Positions 21,446 to 36,330 of a stretch of 60,000 nt of DNA are shown here, in pieces (within the stretch, counting starts at the first letter, position 1; every line of letters begins with the position of its first letter). A program made the position numbers and the translations under genes. Location: contig NC_079878.1 in the NCBI RefSeq assembly GCF_029227915.1, forward strand, positions 27,183,501-27,243,500. The letters run 5' to 3'. Under the pieces are notes generated by a model. The model was not told where the DNA came from. It did no database searches and was given only the letters and a program-made list of their open reading frames with translations. This stretch comes from Hydractinia symbiolongicarpus. Its lineage: Eukaryota; Cnidaria; Hydrozoa; Anthoathecata; Hydractiniidae.

Positions 21446-23860
21446 TTATTATTATTATTATTATTTAACGAATGTTTATACAGGATTTGCATGTCAGTAT
21501 ATAAAACACTGTTATAAATATGCGTCCTGAAAATAAAATGTTAAAAATATTAATATTCATTTAAAATGGTTATATACAATAGATAAAAAGTAAATATGTA
21601 ATGCGAAGATTATGTATATTTGTACGGAATAAAATGAGAGACAAAAAGAGAGAAAGACTATATCGAGAAAAACAGGGAAACAAACTAAGAAACTGTCACA
21701 AAACGGTGCACTATATAGAGTCCTCAGTTGAAAAAGAATGTTAAACAAAACTCAAAAAGATTGTGTCAAAAGCTAAACCAGGCTGTATGGAAAACACACT
21801 CACAAATACACTTATCAAACAAAATGTGCTTGACACAAAGCTTTAAATTCCTCAAAAATTTCACATTGCCTAATTCCAATGGGTAAAGAGTTGAATAAAC
21901 TCACACCCATTGAAAAGAAGCTTCCCTTTGCAAATTCTAATTTCACTTTAGGTATAAATAAAAGAAAACCGTTGTTTCTTGTTGTTCTTTGATGACGCTT
22001 CACAGTGAAGTAGTCTTGAAAGTTATCACAGACATTACCATCCAAACATTTTTTAACAAACAGCACAGCTCGTTTTTCAATTTCTTTTCTGATCTCAGGA
22101 ACATTTTGTTGAGTCAGAATTCTAGCACGATTGTCAATGGATTCGAGTCTCTTTATTTGAGTATCACTGAATTTGAGCTGAACGTTACTGCAATAGGATA
22201 ATCCTGGTAAAATAATAGCTGTGTAGATCTTTCTAACAGCATCCGCAGTAAGACCCATTTTGAGTAAACTTAACAAACGTAGCTTGTTCGAAGCTCTTTT
22301 GTAAATCGTGTTGAAGTTTTCGTTCATGTTCAAAGATGGATCCAAAACAGTACCAAGATACTTATAATGTGTAGTTGAAGATATTGGAACGTCATTGTAA
22401 TATAAATTCATTTGTCGTGAATACATCGAGAGTCGTTTTTGAGTTCCAAATACCATTGACTCGGTCTTTCCTTTTCTGAGATTTATTACTAATTCGTTAT
22501 CTTTGAGATATTCGGCTATCTTCTCGAGATCGTAATTGAACTTGTCTTCGATGTCTTGTAACCGCTTGCTCGCAAAATATAACACCGTGTCATCTGCAAA
22601 CTCTATGACTTCAGAATATTTAACGCACTCTTCAAAGTCATTGAAATAAAGTAAAAACAAGATAGGTCCTAAGATGGATCCTTGTGGTACACCACAGACA
22701 ATACTTTTCTCTTCGGATGCTACGTTGTTTACTACGCAATACTGCTTTCTATTGAAGAGGTAGTCTGAGAACCAATTCAAAGCAATTCCTTTAATACCAT
22801 AAGAACATAATTTTGACAGTAATAATCCATGACTAAGAGTGTCAAATGCTTTTGACAAGTCAACAAAAATTGCACCAACTAGATTGTCACTGTCTACTTC
22901 TTTCCTGATGTTGTCCGTTAATAACGTAGTCGCCATCTCCGTTGATCGTTTTCGACGGTACCCAAATTGATTTCGAGAAAGTAAGTTATTTGATTCTAGA
23001 TAATCAATTAATTGGTGATGAACAGCACGTTCTAGAATCTTGGAAACTATAGGAAGAACTGAGATAGGTCGATAGTTTGTTTCTTCAGATGAATTTCCTC
23101 CCTTAAAAAGTGGCGTAACTTTTGCGATTTTCCAGTCCGACGGTATTGTACTGGTACGCAGCGACAGGTTTATAATGAATGCTAATGGTTGAGAAAGGAG
23201 TGTAGCAGCATCTTTCAAAACACCCGGTGGTATGTCATCTGCACCGGTGGCTTTCTTTCTCTTCAAAGATTTTAATTCTTTTTCGACAAACACTTTCGTG
23301 ACGTAATGAAAATGAAAGAGTTTATCAGTCCTGGTCGAAATTATTGGAGTATATCTCCATATAAGGTTTCGTAATGGAAAAGCGACGTCCTTCAATTTTC
23401 TAGCGCAATCTGAAAAGTATCGACAAAATTTGTTAGCGTAAAGAAGTTTCTCAGCTGCATCCGGCTGATCACTATTTGTTGGAGATGATGACTTTCCTGC
23501 AGGAAATATGCTTTTGATTGTTTTCCAAAACTTACGAGGATTATGCCGGTTTTCCACTAACAAGTTTTTCTGATAACCATTTCTTGCAACTCGAATTTTG
23601 TTGTTACAAAGATTTTTTAATTGTCTGTACAAACACCAATCTGACGCTTTCTTCGTTTTTCGTGCCTTTCTCAAGAGTTTATCTCGATTGTTCATATGTT
23701 TCTTAATTTCAGCACTCAACCACGGACAGGAACGTCCTTTTACCATTTTGGTTATAACGGGAGCGTGCCTGTCGATTATAGCATGTACTGTTGTTTTAAA
23801 ATATTCCCAGGAACTTTCCACGGAACTCATTTCATACATAGGTTGCCAATCATGATTATT
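21446..23860 (-). pseudogene. 2A LINE copy 2, RT half (3' part)
   Basis: Continues the frame of copy 1 without the nonsense codon. It is open from 23858 down to the stop at 21815 and includes the end of the endonuclease linker, the whole RT (YRPIS, DLSKAFDT, VPQGSILGP, FADD) and the C-terminal part. The 3' UTR and TTA tail run to 21446. The element is cut at 23860 by the 15.2-kb insert; its 5' half resumes at 39046. Taken as one element, no other lesion is visible, so this copy was probably intact before the insertion. Confidence 0.88.
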
Positions 23861-25537
<1,677 letters not shown>

Positions 25538-25538
25538 T

Positions 25539-25900
25539 GCCCTGTTGGTCTAATGGCTATGACACTCATGCAAATGAGAGATCCAGGTTCAAATCCTGGA
25601 CAGGGCTAGGAAAAACATAATTATCTTGCACCTACAACAATCAGGTAAAAGTATTGCCTTTTTCGTGGACTTCTCTGAATATTTCTATATCTTGACTTTT
25701 TAATGTTGTTGTCATTAACCAAGTTAACTTTTAATCTCAGATTTGTGAAAAAATGATAGTTTTTTTGGCGTTATGACCGATTGTTTAAATACTTGTATTG
25801 GCACATAATTCTGCTAACATTATTCACTGTATATATTGACCCGATATAAATTTGAGACCTTTGTTTGAGCTATTGAATTTGAAATATTTGCAAATGAACT
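25539..25900 (+). mobile_element. tRNA-headed SINE, copy 1
   Basis: The 68-base head has a 7-bp acceptor-like stem (GCCCTGT/ACAGGGC), an A box TGGTCTAATGG and a B box GGTTCAAATCC inside a 5-bp T-arm (CCAGG/CCTGG). The anticodon arm does not form a normal 7-base loop, so it is tRNA-derived and not a working tRNA. A body follows that recurs at 38204 and 51784 (CATAATTATCTTGCACC, then TTTCTATATCTTGACTTTTT and GGCACATAATTCTGC). The right end is not sharply defined. Confidence 0.75.
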
Positions 25901-26025
25901 TATAAGTTTTTTTTACAACTAAACGGTCCGTTTAAACTTACCGTGTATTTTAGCCTTTAAAAAACTTATATTTTTTTTTAGCAGAAGAGCTTTATAAATA
26001 AAACAAGAAGCCCTGGGGGCTCTAA

Positions 26026-26680
26026 GAATTTCCGCGCGCTACCAAATTATTTGATGAAAACCTGCTAATTCGTTGTGTTATTGTGCCAAACATTCGAAGG
26101 GGTTTGGTGCATGAACCTCTGAAGATAAAGCACACCAGTGACATTATATCTTACAACAAACGCAAACAAAACGAAACGTGTCATAGTAAACTCACATTTT
26201 AAAAGAAATTGCTAACAAAAAATACAGCCTATCATTCATGGTTGAAAGTCTTGCGATTGAAACGTTTATGGTCTTAAACGGCATTAGTTGACAAAAAATC
26301 AAAATTTTGATGTGACCATCATTTTCAGCATACTTTTTTTATTAACTGTGTCAATTTTTGTCGAAAATAAAGCAGTTTTAATTTTTAGATAAATTTTGAC
26401 CTGAAATGACATTTAGGTGACAAAAAATCAAACTTTTGTACCATCAACATTTTCAGCATACTTTATTTGTTAACTGTGCCAAATTTTGTCGAAAACAAAT
26501 ACCAATTTTGGCCTGAAGCGTCAATACTGGACTTCCCAGTAGTTAAGGAGCTTGGGTACGAAGCTTACATCTGTGACAGACCAACGTGAAATCCCAGGGT
26601 CGATTTTTTCTCAAAAAATGCTCCGAAAGAAAAAAACGACGGTTTTAAAGAATTTCCTACGCCTTCGGGCGCGGAAATTC
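26026..26680. mobile_element. Possible non-autonomous element with 12-bp inverted ends
   Basis: GAATTTCCGCGC at 26026-26037 is exactly inverted at 26669-26680. The right end also folds locally, GAATTTCC at 26650 with GGAAATTC at 26673, enclosing CGCC-TTCG-GGCG, a stable tetraloop hairpin. Inside, a ~130-base segment starting GACAAAAAATCAAA is duplicated (26289 and 26419). A weak tRNA-like stretch lies at 26530-26605 (TAGTTAAGGAG and GGGTCGATT). No target duplication was found. Confidence 0.45.
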
Positions 26681-26689
26681 AATTATAAA

Positions 26690-27211
26690 TGCAACCTTTA
26701 TGTTTTTTTTAAACCTTCTCCCTAGTATTTATTTGGTTTTGTCATAAAAACTATGGTGAAAGAAACTGCCGTCCGGAACTAATACGGAATTGCAAACATT
26801 TTTCCAAAACAAAAATTTTTCGATTTAATTGGATATAATGGATCACGTGAAGTTTTTGAAACACAAACATTATTCGCTTTGATTGGACAAAATAGATCAC
26901 GTGGTTTAGCGACCGAAATATACTTTTTCGGCGCCACTTTTTTTTTAAACCCTCTGGTATTTTACCGGAGCGTGTTGGTTTTGTTTGCTGGGATTTTTTT
27001 GATACTTCACAGATTATTGGATAAGTATTATTTGATAATTTTTTCTGTGTCTTCTACTAGCAAACAAACAAACATTTAGGTGCAAAGTGCAGCTTGGTGC
27101 ATCTTTTACTAGATTATTATTTACTGTTCATATCTCATTTAGGTGCAATAACTGCTGCTAGGTGCATCTGTAATACTGATAGTTAAAACACATAGTAAAA
27201 AAAAAATAATC
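26690..27211 (+). promoter_or_regulatory. Upstream region of the Helitron gene
   Basis: AT-rich, with a ~35-base imperfect direct repeat (TTGGATATAATGGATCACGTG at 26829 and TTGGACAAAATAGATCACGTG at 26882). Both contain the E-box-like CACGTG. No TATA box can be assigned with confidence. Confidence 0.4.
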
Positions 27212-30200
27212 ATGATATCAGTCCAGGCATATCGTGCCAACATCGGTTCGTTTTATAATGTAGCTGCTATTCATTCCAGTAATGATATTAAGAATAAAAC
27301 AAATTTCCACAGCCATACAGGAATGTTTTTTGACAATCTGGATAATAGCAACCACTTCATTTATTTTTTGAAAGTTTTTAGTTTATTAATTTTTATGTGT
27401 TGTCTAAGCTGTAACATCAATCTTGCATGTTTGAAGTTACTGTTATTGTTATCAGGGGATATTGAAAGCAATCCTGGACCCTTCAATAACAATGATATTG
27501 ACTTCCAAATAGCACTACAAGAGTCTTATGCTGCCCATCTTTTAAATGAGTCAAATTCTGCAGACCATATAATTGCTTATGCTAGAAGTATTGGTCTGTC
27601 AAATATAACATATCGTGAAGTGACGATAGGAGATGGCAACTGTTTTTATAGAGCAGTAGTACAGCAACTTGATCGGCCTGAGATCAGACAAATTGTCCCC
27701 TCTGAACTTAATTTCCAGAACCATGTTGAACTACGAGCAGCTGTGGTCAAATTTGTCCGTGAAAATAGCAACATAGAAATTTTTCAAAATAGTAGGACCT
27801 TTTTAGTAAAAAGCCCTGAAGAGTGGGAACGCGACTTACAAATGCAGTCAAAACCTACTGTTTATGTTGACGAAATTTTCATACGAGCTGCTGCAATAAT
27901 GCTGGGCGTTAACATTTTGATAACATCTGATACCAGTACTGCAATGCACCCATATACCCTTATTAGTCCTACTTATGATGAAACACATGATATTGCCGGG
28001 GAACAGCAATTGGCACATCTATTGTCTGATGGTACCACTGCAGGTGCTTTTATTTTGCTTGGGAGAGTAAATAGAAATCACTACCAATCATTGGTCTTTG
28101 ATGACAATTTGAGCCTTCCTTCTGTTGCATCATCCACACCACTCAGTCCACCTAAAAAAATTTCCTGTTTGTCATCAAATAATGTAATTCAACCTAAAGA
28201 TACAACAAATAAAAAATGTGATAAAAATAAAGTGATTACTTTGATGGAAAAGCAAGATCTTCTAGTGAAAAAAGTAATGAAGTCTCGTATTTCTGTTGTC
28301 ATACAAAACAGACCTAAAAATAAAAAATTTTTTAATAAAGAACTTGCTCTAAAGCAAAAGTGTCTTCAGTTAAATGTTAAATATGAAGAACCTGAAGTCA
28401 ATGAGACAACTATCAAGACCAAAAGAAGGCGCAAGCGAATAACTTACAGATGCAAAAAAGCCGTTTGTAAAACACCTGTGGGTAAACAGAAAAATTCAAG
28501 TTTAAAAAAGCAGCCTGTGACACTGCCAATTACTACACACAATTTACAAACTACACACTCCATGTCAACAACTCAGTCAACGGCAACAAATGTAACAACT
28601 ACGCAGACAATACCAAAAAATTTGCCGACCACACAACAGCCAATACCAAAAGATTTACCAACCATACAACAGTCCATACCAACAAATTTGTCAACCCTAC
28701 AGTCAATCTCGACAGTTGTCACAGGCAACCAGTCCAGTTATCAAGACAACATTTTGGAAAGTGAAACTGCCACCATTCATCAAAATCCCGATGTAGTGGC
28801 TGCTGTAATACAGTTTGAGGAAGGTGAGAAATTACATAGTTTATCAACCTGTAAAACTTGTCTTGAAACTCGCCCAGTATTTTATGCAACACCTCCCATA
28901 AGACCTACTGCAAAAAATGAAACAAAACCAATTACTGTTAAGCCTTGGAAAATATTCAGCGATGGTAGGTGTGATAGGTGTCACAGGGAGAGTCTTAGTC
29001 GTTTTAAAAAGAATGTTAAGACACGTGCTAGATTTTCAGGTATACTGTCAGCTGATGATGACGACTTGGGTCCGTTACACGATAACATTCGTCATAATGA
29101 TATGCATTTTTTACCAGTACCACCATATCTCCAAAATTTGACCATACTAGAAGTAGCATTAATTCGTCGTATTACTGTCATTATGAATATACACCTCCTG
29201 CGGTATGGCATGCTTGCATCAAAAGGTCATTGCATCAGTTTTCCTCAAAGAATGCAAATTGCTACCGAACTGCCATCATTACCGTCAGAAGTTGGAATAG
29301 TGGTTATTAAAAAGAAAGGAAGTCAAAATTCAGTTCAACAGTATACTGTGCAAAGGGGTAAAGTTGAAAACGCATTACGGGGACTGTGTTTTGGATACCC
29401 AGAAGGGGGTGTTGAAGGTCCAGATACTAAAAATAAACATCAATACAATGGCTCTGATCACATTGACAAACCTTTAAAAGGACGCTACTTCCAGTTCCTG
29501 CCGAATGAATACTATAAGGATGTCTCAATAAAATATGACCGCATTCAAAATTTACCAGAGATGCGTTCTGAATTACCTGATTTGCCAGTTGTGGAATTGC
29601 CAAATATCATACCAGAAGGAGATAAGGGTCCTGCTGAAAATCAATTTCAACAAAACTTACCTGACGATGACGAGAGTATAACCCGTTCTGGTTTAGTTTG
29701 CCCGGTTGAACCTAAAGATGCTGACAAAGAGTTACGAATAGTACTGGAGAAGCTCTTGGGTTCTGAAGATGCAGTTAATCAAGCTCTTCAACATGGCACA
29801 GTTGCGAATGCAAATTTAGAATATACACGAGAACAGCCTATTCGGGAATTAAAAACTCCTGGGTTTTTTACTATGGCATACCCAACTGTTTTTATTAATG
29901 GAAATTGTGACTTAACTGTTCCAAGGTTAAATAAAATTAACTTTGAGGAATACATCGAACATATATATTATTGTTCTGATAATCGTGTAGCACGTCATCC
30001 GTACTTGAAAATTTTCTTATTAAATATGCGTTTGCGAATGCAAGCATTGCAGCAGGGTAGCTTTCTTGTTTCCCAACAATTAAATGATGCTCATCTCACA
30101 ATCGCTGAACTTCGAGATAATTTACAAAATGATGATGATTCAGTTCCACGTAAAATTATTAGTATTGGAAAAAACCTGGTAAATACCGATCCATACTGGA

Positions 30201-33200
30201 GAGACCAAAAAAAAAATTGGATGCCATGCTGTTTTTTAGACGAAATGAATTTGGCGATTTACCAGCATATTTTGATACCAACAGTTGTGCCGAATTTCAT
30301 TGGAAACCATTGCATGAACTACTTATTAAGTATTATGCGTTAATAAACAATGTAAACGAAGATGCTGTACGCCAGCAAATGGAAAGTGATAATAAATTTA
30401 AGCGGGAAATGATTCTACAAAATCTTCATATTGTGACGCAGTATTTCGATGCAAGGACTATAAATTACTTCGCCACAGTTAGTAAGGAAGTATTTCAATA
30501 TGATGACTATTGGTTGCGATATGAATTTGCTAAAAGTCGAGGTGAGATACATGGACACGCAATAATATCGTCATCTAAACATGCCCGGAAAGTCAAAACT
30601 ATAATGGATAGCTTGTCTGATGATGTTGCAGACTCACAAGCATTAAAACCTGCAGCGCAAGAACTTCAAAATTGGTTACAAACAACAAATGAAGACAGTA
30701 ATGACATTTTTTCACCAATGTTTACTTCACTGCATCCTGCTGGTGGAAATGAAATTATAGATACTTCTGGAATTAGAACTTGGGTTCCAAACAAAGATCA
30801 ATGGGCCAGACCAGAGGGGACTCAAGCTCCACCGGACCATAACCCATTGGCACAAGAACTTTCGGATGTTGCTAGTCATGAAGGTGGTATAAAAGAGCAA
30901 CATACCCATCTCGTGAACAGAATTGGCCTCCATAATTGTAATTCCAATTGTTTGCGTTATCGCCGTAAGAATAAAAAAGATACTGCTCCACAGAAGTACT
31001 GTCGCTTTCATTTTGGCGATCTTGATCCACAAACCAAAAAAACAAGTGGTAAAGAGATTCATCCTTTTAACGCTGTCATAACAGAGGGGGAACATCCTAG
31101 ATATGAGGGACCACGGGATCATCCTCGCTTGATGATGCATGTAAAAACACGCCTACTTAGTTGGCTAGCAAATTGTGATAGTCAACCCATTATCGATCAG
31201 AACCTTCTCGCTCTACAAAAATACATTGCTAGTTATGCTTGCAAAGGTGCTGCTTCAACGGAAGATTTAGTACATGTTTATCGCCATCTCATTGAAAACA
31301 CTGATGATGGAAGCACTGTTAAAAATTTGGCTCAACGACTACTTCAAAAAATTGCGGGTTTAGTAGATGTTCCAGGTGCTGCGGCGGATTTCATTAATAG
31401 TGGTGGTCGTCTGACTAGATGTACCAGGAATTTTCGATACATTGGTATCAGTGGTTTCCGAGCCTTGGATACGTCTGGTGAAGATGGAACTGTTACAAAA
31501 AGTAGCGCATTAGACAAATACTTAAGTGATAAGCGGAGAGAAACTGAGCCAGAAATATCATTATGGAACTGGAGCAAAAAGTGTAATTGTACCTGCAAAG
31601 TAGATCACGTCCCAGTTTTTACAGGAATATCTACAAAACCTGTCTGGCCTGTTACTGAGGACTATGCAAAAGCTATGCTCATTATATTTTCTGTTGGAAC
31701 GTGGCACAATACTGAAGATTTGAAGGGACAACATGAGTCATTTGCTGCTGCTTTGGCTTCCCTTGTTCAAACTGAAGAATGCCCATCAATATTAATTGAT
31801 TCATTGAAAGAGGCTAAACAATCATTCGATAAAAAAAGCGAGAGAACACAAAGTCACACCCGTGCAATCAATATTGAAACCAATACTCAGTCTTCGGATC
31901 AATCATCACAATATACAGATGCAAGTTCCCAATGTTCCCAAAATTCTGCCATTGCACAAATGAACATAGGTAGAGCAATAATGAGAGATATTGCTAGGCA
32001 CCATGTTGCTGATATCAATGAGCCAAATGTACAACAGGTTCTTCCTGATGGTGGGCCTACATTTAATTGGAATAATTATGCAATTCAAAGTTTTGGTAGT
32101 CAATGGCCAATTAATGCTGACTTATGGTTACAATCTATATCTGAAGAAGCAGAAAAAAATGAATTGCAGCATGCTGAAGAATGTACTTTACCCCAAATAA
32201 ACATCTTAAATGCTAATGAATTACAAAGAACAGTCATTGGTATAAATCTTCAGCATTTATTACAAGTCGCAAAAGGAACTGTGCCAACAGGTACCCAGCC
32301 AATACGTTTATTAATACAAGGAACAGCCGGTGTCGGGAAAACATTCATCATTACCGCGCTTACTAGAATCGTTCGTCGTATTTTTAAGCGAAATTCTGCT
32401 GTTATGAACTTGGCCCCAACTGGGGCAGCATCAGTCCTCATACCTAATTGTCGCACTATACACTCAATGACTCCACCACCACACAAACTTAAAAAAGATA
32501 AGAATTTAAATTCTGTCCAGCTTTCTGACTATCCGTTGGGTGATGTAGCTCTAAGAAAGCTAAGAAAATATACAGGCATGCATGAAAACAATGAACTGAA
32601 ATTGATTCAACTTAATATTGATGAACGTAGCATGCAGTCGAAGCTTCTAGTGGCTTGGTGCAGCCAAAGATTATGTGAGGCAACAGGAGACTTTGATAAT
32701 TATTATGGAGGTGTACCAACTGTCAATTTCTTTGGGGACCTTGGTCAACTTGGACCAATTCGTGCTTTGGATTTACATCAGCCGCCGAAACATGATGATT
32801 CCACAATCAACTTTGCTGGTTATGCAATCTATCGCTCATTTCAAGATGTTATTGTTCTTACAGAAACAATGCGCCAAGGACCAGATCAGTTGGCCCTTCT
32901 ACAGCGGCTACTTAGAATACGCAATGGATCGATTACTCAACAAGACTGGCAAGATATAAATAGTCGTTATGAAAATGCTTTGCCCCATGCCGAAAAATGT
33001 AACTTTTTGCATGGTCGCGTCCTTACATTAATGGAAACATGGAATGAAGTTAATGAAGAAAACCATAATAAATTAGCTAACCTTGGTGTGCCAGTTGCTG
33101 TTATTCCATCAAGAGGACGTGGTAAACATCACTCTTTAACTGATAAGCAACTGGGTCAAATACCACTAAGATCTTTAATGGCAGTTGGTGCAACTGTAAT

Positions 33201-33864
33201 CCTTACCAAGAACCAAAAGGGTCTTACAGGCCTTGGCCTAAATAATGGTGCGATGGGAAAAGTAATTGCAATCCTTTATTCACCAAATATGTCACCACCT
33301 GAATTTCCAATAGCTGTTGTAGTCGATTTCCCAAATTATAAAGGCCCGTCATGGATTCAAGAACATCCGAAATGGATACCAATTACTGCGGTTGAAGGTC
33401 GATGTGAGTCTGATTGTTGCAGCAGAAATGGCCTGCCGTTAATGCCAGGATATGCAATAACTATTGCCAAAAGTCAGGGTATGTCAATTGGAGATGGTAA
33501 AACTGCCACCCACATGCGTATCAAGTTACAACAATCAATTCAGATGGAAAAAAATAACCTTGGTACAGCTTACACTGCATTCTCCAGATGCGAAAAAGAA
33601 AGAAATTGGGCACTTGTCGAACCAATTACTCAAGAACGACTCTTGTACATTAATACACATCCCCGTATGAAAGCCAGACAAGAGGAAGAGAAACGCCTAA
33701 AGGCATTATCGAATAAAACCGTCAAAAAATACAATATCACTATGGAAAAGTATATTAACTTGGTGAAAGAACTTGACCAGTTTTGTGATGATGGTATTGA
33801 AGATGCAGTTTGTCCTTCACCATCTGTAAATTGCACATGTATAATATGCCTATCTCATTCATAA
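27212..33864 (+). CDS. Helitron RepHel polyprotein with 2A, OTU, Rep and helicase domains (one frame shift)
   Basis: Two overlapping frames (27212-30343 and about 30214-33864) together encode roughly 2200 residues. Order: a hydrophobic leader (residues 50-80), a canonical 2A motif GDIESNPGP (82-90), and an OTU cysteine protease (GDGNCFYRAV with C144, His box NHYQSLV with H290). Next are a Thr/Pro/Gln-rich linker, a CxxC...CxxC zinc region and a Helitron N-terminal region. The rolling-circle Rep follows, with HUH motif GEIHGHAII (30541-30567) and two-tyrosine motif YIASYACK (about 31219-31242). A PIF1-like helicase ends it: Walker A GTAGVGKT at 32320-32343, GDLGQLGP at 32737-32760, motif VI-like AYTAFSRC. 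The protein would nick, unwind and copy single-stranded DNA. The shift occurs in a run of ten A at 30207-30216; otherwise the frames are open. Confidence 0.88.
27452..27481 (+). promoter_or_regulatory. 2A ribosome-skipping motif in the Helitron reading frame
   Basis: SGDIESNPGP fits the D-(V/I)-E-x-N-P-G-P consensus, preceded by a Leu-rich stretch as in known 2A peptides. Skipping between the last Gly and Pro (codons 89 and 90) would release a ~89-residue leader from the OTU-Rep-helicase protein. Activity is inferred from the motif alone. Confidence 0.8.
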
Positions 33865-33929
33865 TGATAATTACAATCTGAATTCACCTATTTTGCAGAC
33901 AATCACAATCTTGGCCCCTAAAAACCATT

Positions 33930-36330
33930 CTAATCTGAACAAGGTGCAAATGCAACCTGAACAAGGTGGATTGACATTACAGCATTATACTGATTATTAA
34001 TGGTGTTGTTGGAGGTGGAGGTGGAGGGTCATAACACAGCCTAACAAAGGTCTGTGATTGTTACATTAACCATGGATACATTTGATATCCAGTTGCATAT
34101 CTATTTCATCCGTATCACATCGATCATCATACCACAATACCATACCGTTTTGACTTATCGCAATCAACATAATCGTCTGTACCCTACCAATCATACCACA
34201 ATTACCATACTGCATGACTGAATTCAACCTTGCATTAACATTACACCTTTGTGCTGATTATTAATGGCGTTTAGGCCAATTGCAACCTGAACAAGGTGAA
34301 CATTACAGCTTTATGCCTATTATTAATGGCGTTGCTGGAGGTGGAGGTGGAGGGTCATAACACAGCCTAACAAAGATCTGTGATTGTTACATTAACCACT
34401 GATGCATTTAATATCCAGTTGCATATCTATTTTATCCGTATCACATCGATCGTCATACCACAATTACCGTACCATTTTGACTTATCGCAATCAACATATC
34501 GTCTGTACCCTACCGATTATCATACCACAATTACCATGCCACATGACAGAATGCAACCTGAACAAGGTGCATTTCTAATACAGCTTTGTGCTGATTGTTA
34601 ATGGCGTTGTAAGCCAATTGCAACCTGAACAAGGTGCATTAATATTGCAGCTCTGTGCTGATTATTAATGGCATTGTAAGCCAATTGCAACCTAAACGAG
34701 GTGCATTAACATTACAGCTTTGTGCTGATTATTAATGGCGTTGTAAGCCAATTGCAACCTAAACGAGATGCATTAACATTACAGCTTTGTGCTGATTATT
34801 AATGGCGTTGTAAGCCAATTGCAACCTGAACAAGGTGCACATGCAACCTAAACAAGGTGTGCATTACAGCATTGAGCTGATTGCACAATTTTTTTTATAA
34901 GCAACTTAGGATTGTAGTCAGATCTTAAGTTATTTTTTACCCAATACCCAGGTCTGAAGGTTCTTAATGGTTGTTTAATTTTATTTAACTAATTTTTGTA
35001 ATATATCTAAACGGGGGAAATGAAAAGAAGTCATATTGCTGTTAAAAAAAAATTCTTGAAAAAAAACTGAGAAGTTTTTTAGTTTTCTTTTGTTCAAAAA
35101 GTGTGTCTTTTTTCTATTTTCTTAAAAGAAAAAAAATTTTTGCTTATGCTTTTATTTGTACAAAACTAAATTTTTTTAAAATTCAGTTTAGTTGCTTATA
35201 AAAAGAATGTGTATTAACATAAAGGTTTAAATTCAAAACCTTACCATACATACAGCCTTATCGCAATCAACATATTGTCTGTACCGTCCCTGTCATACCA
35301 CGATTACCGTGCTGTTTTGACTTATCGCAATCAAAATCTCGTCTTTACCTTATTGGTCATCATAACACAATTACCATACCATTTCGACTTTTTGCAATCA
35401 ACATATTGCCTTACCGTACCGATCATCATACCACAATTACCATTTCGACCTAAAGGATTCAACATAAATCGTCAGTACCCATCATACCACAATTACCATA
35501 CCGTTTTCACTTATCGCAATCAACGTATCGTCTGTACCTTACCGATCATCATAACACAATTACCATACCCTTTCGATTTACCAGATTCAACATATCGCCT
35601 GCACCCATTATACCACAATTACCATACCGTTTCGACTTATCCCAATCAACATATCGTTTTACCATACCGATCATTGTACCACAATTACCATACCCTTTCT
35701 ACTTACCAGATTCAACATATTGTCTGTACCCATTATATCACAATTACTTAAACAAGGTACATTAACATTACAGCTTTGTGCTGATTATTAATGGCGTTGT
35801 AGGCCAATTGCAGCCTGAACAAGGTGCATTAACATTACAGCTTTGTGCTGATTATTAATGGCGTTGTAAGCCAATTGCAACCTGAACAAGGTGCACATGC
35901 AACCTGAACAAGGTGCATTACAGCATTGAGCTGATTGCACAATTTTTTTTATAAGCAAATTGGATTTTGGTCAGATCTCATGTTATTTTTTAGTCAATAT
36001 CTAAGTCTTATTTTTGTTAAACATATATATAATAAACGGGAAAAAGAAACTAAGTCATATTTTGGTAAAAAAGATATTTCTTAAAAATAAACTGAAGTGT
36101 GCAAAAAAAATTATTCTTGCTTGTGCTTATATTTGTCCAGAACTAAAATTGCTTAAAACATTTCAAATCCAGTTCAGTTGCTTAAAAAATGAGTTGCTTA
36201 TTGAAAAAAATTGTGTATTAACATAATCCAATTTCAAAACCTGAACAAGGTGCATTACTATTACAACATTATGCTGCTTATTACCTTATCGCACCATATG
36301 CAACCTAAACAAGGTGCTTTAACGTTACAG
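33930..36330. repeat. Minisatellite array downstream of the Helitron gene
   Basis: Two interleaved families. One has an exact 67-base period at 34601, 34668, 34735 and 34802 (ATGGCGTTGTAAGCC, then GCAACCT, then GGTGCATTAACATTACAGC). The other has units of about 60-70 bases with ACCACAATTACCATACCG and ATCGCAATCAACATA (34120-34215, 34450-34530, 35250-35750). Larger duplications sit on top: a GGAGGTGGAGGTGGAGGGTC block at 34011 and 34337, and a ~1.06-kb block (from about 34860 and 35920). No coding function is likely. Confidence 0.85.

Noticed and set aside
25539-25606. Functional tRNA gene
   Set aside because: A and B boxes are good, but the anticodon arm cannot form a 5-bp stem with a 7-base loop, and the same 68-base head recurs with a common body, so it is a SINE.
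35275-35751. 158-residue open frame with repeated Tyr-His-Asn motifs
   Set aside because: It is a frame through the minisatellite; the periodicity comes from the DNA repeat.
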